Assembly (NCBI GenBank): GCA_934149305.1
Contig: CAKPEF010000012.1
Location: 1-50,443, forward strand
Length of the DNA stretch: 50,443 nt
Source: an uncultured Clostridia bacterium
Lineage (GTDB): Bacteria > Bacillota > Clostridia > TANB77 > UBA1234
Reading direction: 5' to 3'
Part shown: in pieces, positions 46,901 through 50,443 of the stretch
How positions within the stretch are numbered: position 1 is the stretch's first letter
Layout: each line of letters begins with the position of its first letter
The notes under the pieces: model-generated
Databases searched by the model: none
What the model was told of the DNA's origin: nothing
What the model saw: the letters and a program-made list of their open reading frames with translations, nothing else
Translations under genes and position numbers: made by a program

Positions 46901-46997
46901 TTGTAACAAGTGTGGGGCTAGCACAACATATTATGGTGGTTTATGTACATGTTCAGGATTTAAAACAACATCTCCATCAAGAATACACAAATACTAA
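43980..46997 (+). CDS. Secreted InlB-repeat surface protein with cysteine-rich end
   Basis: 1,005 residues; ATG 43980 is seven bases after AGGAGG. Signal peptide: long basic start (NTKRRSKK), hydrophobic WLIALVTVLALS and a SVKA-DS cleavage-like site near 49. Then follow a bacterial Ig-like domain (50-155), an InlB/Flg_new repeat (158-240, YDANGG...FLGWST...LYAIW) and a DUF6273-like domain (244-450, VGDYINYPVSYEN...GWRVI...GVRPVVELK). Next come a second InlB repeat (459-529), a beta domain (530-690) and three more InlB repeats (694-927). A short TPTPTP linker leads to a cysteine-rich end (938-1005) with two CxxCG pairs, seven cysteines in all, probably zinc-binding. It shares the Ig, InlB and DUF6273-like block with the next gene. 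Role: likely surface adhesion or binding; ligand unknown. No LPXTG motif. Confidence 0.85.
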   Translation: MLLSKMNEKINTKRRSKKTIAYDKVNNKWLIALVTVLALSTMPQSVKADSVDVIPPTGSISIKNSTMQDGVPTVTSREMQVSVTATDNVSTGSAIKVYTVLGEAPDTTKIPDSSWESYTTGYTKTITVPDGTTSSIVYVVLKDAAGNTNTIFKGTNASYKLIYDANGGTNAPVTETAYFGMPYKVTMKRPTYEGKYFLGWSTNKNANVASYLQNDTIPANIFAGTSSAVTLYAIWTDNIEKLPLLTDRAKVGDYINYPVSYENKSISKYYTNTSKLTGWRVINKDTDVNGNSSNGTVNIISAGIPLAEHYANGSSKEFLFNDFINGSNYQACGFINNNLSSIFKNKYTVINNNKPAVRSVNLTDIESVTGISGIALNTSLADEKYNSLLNVGSLYELATKYNSTSLYNVTKAGLLSKGEAKAGVRPVVELKNVVRTDGMDETGAWDIKIAASEEIPDQIQVTFDPVGGTVSPATKMAPYLGKYGELPVPTKDKYEFAGWYTESEYVTKVDENTTVGLPYAVTLYAKWTPLGSYVKLTTSTLTTGNEYIITYNENVALTQIEGSTSSYSNYSVTSGEVTPENDIIYTNDSKMVWIFEKGKPASSGWPPQGSSDGSSGYFTNKWTNEKLILAGNVSTNENGSSITYSNNTLREPPQGYYSNKSRYLVYKNGKFSVVQSSSSSVQGSYPFYLYEQKQQVLFEPNGGTVTPTSKDITKGSAYGELPIPIRDGYVFAGWFTDDAEPEEIKSTTIVTKTGSHTLYARWATASTKYTITYDANGGSGAPASQIKGVNESITLSTTKPTRTYYNFSRWNTKADGSGKSYDTGDTYSTNANLTLYAQWYGIPVTVTLNANGGNFTNISTTKTISVNYGSQYGKTLSDESPYRSSNYSTISYEFDGWYTSPTGGSYVTRYTTVTNPSAHTLYAHWKTVDVTPTPTPGGGTSCTGSFVVTSDTHVSCPSCGSYSSDSDVHLITETCNKCGASTTYYGGLCTCSGFKTTSPSRIHKY

Positions 46998-47093
46998 AAG
47001 TGTGATAATTCAAATTCTCTCGATTGCATAATGAATAAAAATTAACTTGTGAAGAAATAACATAAATTAAAACTTTCAGAAAGGATGGCACAT

Positions 47094-50000
47094 ATGAAAA
47101 ATAAAGCGATTATAACAAGCCTAATAATTATAATGGTAGGAATAATAGCTCTGGGCATAGGCTGGCACAAAATATTTGATGCCAGCGCCACAAAGCCTAA
47201 TTTAATAGAGTGCAAGGGTCATATCGATAAAAATCAAGATATGAGTTGCGATATATGTGGTGCGATCCTTTCTGGTGAAAGCGATACTAAATATAAAACC
47301 GTAAAAAACACATTAGAAAGTGGCACAACAATTGAGGTAAAAGGCGATATGCCAAGTAACGCAGTTTTAACTACAAAAGAAATCACAAAAGAAGTGGCAA
47401 CTAATATTGCAAAAAGATATATACCGCTAGATGATGACAAAGTCTTATATGCATATGACATCTCAATGGTTTTAAAAAACAAAAAATATCAACCAGAAAA
47501 CTATGGTAAAGATGTAAATATAACATTAACTAACTTGGAAATTGAAGATCAAAAAGATGTAGCAGTAATGCATATATTAGATGATAAAAGTTATGAAATT
47601 ATGAAGTTAGATGAACTAACTAAAAATAAAGTTTCATTTAAAACAACGAGCTTTTCAACATATATAGTATTAAAAGTTGCAACATATAATGTAACTTTTA
47701 CAGGAACAGGAAACTTTGAGATTCAAACAATGAGAGGAAACAAAATAACAAATAGTACAGAGTTAGTAAGTGGCACGAATTTTACATTTGTTGTTACACC
47801 TAAAGCTGGTTATGGAATAAGTGGAATAACAACATCAAATGGAACAATAACAACAAATGGTGATGTATTAAGAAAAACAGCAATAATTGATAACATAACA
47901 CAAGCAACAACAATAACAGTAACAACCGTGGCAGCACCAGTAGTAACAAAACAACCGGTAACAGTAAAAGTAAATTCTGGTGAAACTGCGATATATACAG
48001 TGACAGCACAAAATGCTACAACATATGAATGGCAATATAGAACAAATGAAAATGATTATTGGAAATCAGCATCAGAAATAGGCACAGCAAGTAATGGTAC
48101 ATTAACAATATCAAATGTGACTGATGCAATAAGTGGATATAGCATAAGATGTATGTTATCAAATGACAGCTTTGATAACGGATATGAGGTAAAAACAGAT
48201 ATGGCATATGTGATATTAACAGAAGGAACATTACAAACACCAGTGGAAATAGAAGTTACACCAACACCAACGCCAACACCAACACCAACGCCAACACCGA
48301 CACCGACACCAACACCGACACCAACACCGACACCAACACCAACACCGACACCAACACCAACACCAACTCCAACACCAACTAATCAAATAGATATAACTCC
48401 TCCAAAAGGAAGCGTAACAGTTGTTGGTTCTACAGTTGAAAATGGTGTGAATAATTTGACGGATAAAGAATTTACAATACAAATACAAGCAACAGATGAT
48501 GTTTCTACTTCAAGCGAAATTAAGGTATATGTAGTATTAAATAAGGTGCCAGACACAGAGAAGATATTAGATAGTGCATGGGATACATATAAAGATGGAT
48601 ACACCAAAACATTAGCAATCCCGAATGGTACTACAGAAGCAACAGTACATGTTGTATTAAAAGATAAAGCAGGGAACACACAAACAATATTTACAGGAAG
48701 CAGTGCATCATATAATTTGAAATATGATGCAAATGGCGGAACAGCAAACATTCCAAACCAAATAGCATATTACGGAATGCCATTTAAAGTCACAAAAGAG
48801 TTGCCAACATACGATGGAAAATACTTCTTAGGCTGGAGTACAACAAAAAGTGCAACAGTGGCAAGTTATGAACAAGGTGAAACGATTCCAGCAAGCGTAT
48901 TTACAGGAACTCAAACAGATATAACATTATATGCTGTCTGGTCAGACACAATTAACAAACTACAGACATTAGTAAGCAAAGTAAAAGTTGGTGACTATGT
49001 AAATTATCCAGTTTCTTATGAAAACGTTTTAGGACAAGACCTAACAGGTTGGAGAGTATTAAGCGTAGACCAAGTGGCAGGCACAGTAAAACTAATAAGT
49101 GCTGGTACACCACTTACATACTATCATCCAAATAATACTGATACATCTGCTGCTAGTATAAAAGCATTAACAGAAGACTTTTTACAGACAGGATTCAGTA
49201 CATCAACATCAACTGTTGAAAATTACAAATTCATAAAGAGTGGATTTGATACAAGAGAAGTTTTAGAAAAAGTATTTTTAAATAAATATACATCTGCCAC
49301 AGATACGGTAAGAACAATAAAAGCTGAAGATATATATTATATTACAGGACTTTCAGAAATAGCAAGCGGAACAACAATGGATTTATCAAATGCAAAATAT
49401 AATAACTTATTTGCAAACGGAAGCACATATTGGATAGCAACTGCAAATGAAAATTCATTATGGAATGTACAAGCAAATGGAAGTGTAAGCAGTAGTACAG
49501 CAAGTGAACTAGGCATTAGACCAGTAGTTACACTAAAATCAAGTGTTAAGACATCTGGTTTTGATAGCATTGGAAGATGGAATATAGAAGCAGAAGATTT
49601 ACAAGAGGTAACAATAATATTTGATGCAAATGAGGGCACAGTAGAAAAGCAAAGCATGACTTCAATAGTAGGTGAAAAATATGGAACATTGCCAACACCA
49701 ACAAGAGAAGGATACACATTTAAAGGTTGGTATACAGCAAAAACAAGTGGAACAAAAGTAGAAGAGACAACAGTAGTAACAACACAAAGTGATCATACAC
49801 TATACGCACAGTGGACTGAAAATCAAATAACTGTAACATTTGATGAAAATGGTGGAACAGTAAGTACGACAACTAAAAAAGTAACACCAGGAAAAGCATA
49901 TGGAGCATTGCCAATAGTAATAAGGAGTGGATATAAATTTAAAGGTTGGTATACAGTAAAGTTTCCACTAAATGATACAACACTAGTAACAGAGACAACA

Positions 50001-50315
50001 ATAGTATCAAAAACAAGTGACCATACATTATATGCACAATGGGAAGAAGATGCACAGGAACAAACTGTAATAGTTACTTTTGATAAAAACTATTTTAGTT
50101 CAACCTTAGGTGAACCAATAACTAAAGCATATAAAGTAGGAGATGTATATGGCGAATTACCGACTCTAACTAGAAGTGGATATACATTCAAAGGGTGGTA
50201 TACTGTATCAGCATCAAGTGGTGGTGAAAGAATAACTGCTACAACAGTAGTTGAAAATGCTAGTAACCATACACTATATGCAAGATGGACAAAAGGATCA
50301 GTTGTGGATATTTAA
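47094..50315 (+). CDS. Membrane-anchored InlB-repeat surface protein with TP linker
   Basis: 1,073 residues. The ATG at 47094 has AAAGGA eight bases upstream; the ATG at 47085 touches it and is rejected. An N-terminal hydrophobic segment (about 5-24) is followed by a C-H-C-C motif (CKGHIDKN..MSCDICG, about 41-57) that looks metal-binding. Two beta domains (about 60-280), an Ig-like domain (282-380) and a threonine-proline linker of 20 TP units (389-429) follow. The rest is a bacterial Ig-like domain (432-540), an InlB repeat (541-622), a DUF6273-like domain (628-836) and three InlB repeats (840-1073, each ending TLYAQW or TLYARW). No sortase motif is present; the protein may stay attached by its N terminus. 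Only 96 bases and no terminator separate it from the previous gene, so co-transcription is likely. Confidence 0.85.
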   Translation: MKNKAIITSLIIIMVGIIALGIGWHKIFDASATKPNLIECKGHIDKNQDMSCDICGAILSGESDTKYKTVKNTLESGTTIEVKGDMPSNAVLTTKEITKEVATNIAKRYIPLDDDKVLYAYDISMVLKNKKYQPENYGKDVNITLTNLEIEDQKDVAVMHILDDKSYEIMKLDELTKNKVSFKTTSFSTYIVLKVATYNVTFTGTGNFEIQTMRGNKITNSTELVSGTNFTFVVTPKAGYGISGITTSNGTITTNGDVLRKTAIIDNITQATTITVTTVAAPVVTKQPVTVKVNSGETAIYTVTAQNATTYEWQYRTNENDYWKSASEIGTASNGTLTISNVTDAISGYSIRCMLSNDSFDNGYEVKTDMAYVILTEGTLQTPVEIEVTPTPTPTPTPTPTPTPTPTPTPTPTPTPTPTPTPTPTPTPTNQIDITPPKGSVTVVGSTVENGVNNLTDKEFTIQIQATDDVSTSSEIKVYVVLNKVPDTEKILDSAWDTYKDGYTKTLAIPNGTTEATVHVVLKDKAGNTQTIFTGSSASYNLKYDANGGTANIPNQIAYYGMPFKVTKELPTYDGKYFLGWSTTKSATVASYEQGETIPASVFTGTQTDITLYAVWSDTINKLQTLVSKVKVGDYVNYPVSYENVLGQDLTGWRVLSVDQVAGTVKLISAGTPLTYYHPNNTDTSAASIKALTEDFLQTGFSTSTSTVENYKFIKSGFDTREVLEKVFLNKYTSATDTVRTIKAEDIYYITGLSEIASGTTMDLSNAKYNNLFANGSTYWIATANENSLWNVQANGSVSSSTASELGIRPVVTLKSSVKTSGFDSIGRWNIEAEDLQEVTIIFDANEGTVEKQSMTSIVGEKYGTLPTPTREGYTFKGWYTAKTSGTKVEETTVVTTQSDHTLYAQWTENQITVTFDENGGTVSTTTKKVTPGKAYGALPIVIRSGYKFKGWYTVKFPLNDTTLVTETTIVSKTSDHTLYAQWEEDAQEQTVIVTFDKNYFSSTLGEPITKAYKVGDVYGELPTLTRSGYTFKGWYTVSASSGGERITATTVVENASNHTLYARWTKGSVVDI
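48258..48380 (+). repeat. Hexanucleotide array coding for the TP linker
   Basis: A run of 41 codons alternating ACA/ACG/ACT threonine and CCA/CCG/CCT-type proline (ACACCA and ACGCCA hexamers). Such arrays change length by slippage and would vary linker length without breaking the frame. Confidence 0.9.
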
Positions 50316-50357
50316 ACAAAATTGAGCACAATAAAGATTTTAGAAAGGATGGCACGT

Positions 50358-50443
50358 ATGAAAAATAAAGCGATTATAACAAGCCTAATAATAACAATGG
50401 TAGGCATAATAGCTCTGGGCACAGGCTGGCACAAAAATTTTGA
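50358..50443 (+). CDS. Third paralogue of the surface protein family, cut by the right edge
   Basis: The ATG at 50358 lies after AAAGGA and begins MKNKAIITSLIITMVGIIAL, nearly the same as the start of the previous protein. The DNA from the ribosome site to the window end differs from 47079-47175 at only about six to seven positions. It is a tandem duplicate; only its signal-anchor segment is visible, so nothing can be said about its outer domains. It lies 42 bases after the previous stop codon with no terminator between. Confidence 0.85.
   Translation, partial: MKNKAIITSLIITMVGIIALGTGWHKNF

Overview
The window comes from a low-GC, endospore-forming Firmicute, most likely an uncultured gut Clostridia lineage. 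Evidence for this: strongly A+T-rich codon use (ATA, AGA, ACA, GAA dominate), purine-rich Shine-Dalgarno sites before nearly every gene, spoIVA and a YtxC-like gene (both restricted to spore formers), and very large surface proteins built from BspA, InlB and FN3 type modules. The species is an inference; there is no rRNA gene here.

Layout. (1) 1-18726: one giant surface protein of more than 6,200 residues, open at the left edge, with 11 beta-helix-like modules, BspA-type leucine-rich repeats and many Ig/FN3-like domains. (2) 18727-20622: a small gene on the minus strand, a 38-bp tandem array and a cysteine-rich gene broken by a one-base frameshift. (3) 20623-24697, minus strand: alpha-glucan phosphorylase followed by pyruvate kinase, probably one operon. 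(4) 24698-25668: a gene-poor patch holding a candidate type I toxin-antitoxin locus. Two convergent RNAs with near-identical 5' ends meet at a shared bidirectional terminator. The patch is flanked by diverged direct repeats of the 3' end of the YtxC-like gene. (5) 25669-26274: the YtxC-like gene. (6) 26522-33340: a 2,272-residue protein with about 19 MucBP-like repeats but no export signal. (7) 33489-37241: DUF4912 protein, GH57 branching enzyme and GT4 glycosyltransferase, a glycogen-type synthesis group. (8) 37306-38661, minus strand: an AAA ATPase of the DUF4143 type behind a promoter set in a 33-bp repeat array. (9) 39052-43666: spoIVA, a secreted thioredoxin-fold protein, prfA and a membrane-anchored protein, separated by intergenic spacers full of a dispersed palindromic repeat. 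(10) 43980-50443: a tandem family of InlB-repeat surface proteins, two complete and a third starting at the right edge.

How the genes fit together. Branching enzyme, GT4 synthase-like enzyme and DUF4912 protein probably build a storage alpha-glucan. The phosphorylase and pyruvate kinase operon would break it down and feed glycolysis. Spore formers often store such a polymer before sporulation, and two sporulation genes lie among these genes. The two ends of the window are accessory surface-protein regions.

Most promising for novelty: the convergent small-RNA/33-residue peptide locus at 24951-25281, the MucBP-like giant that appears to be cytoplasmic, and the family of roughly 100-bp nested inverted repeats between 35.6 and 43.2 kb.
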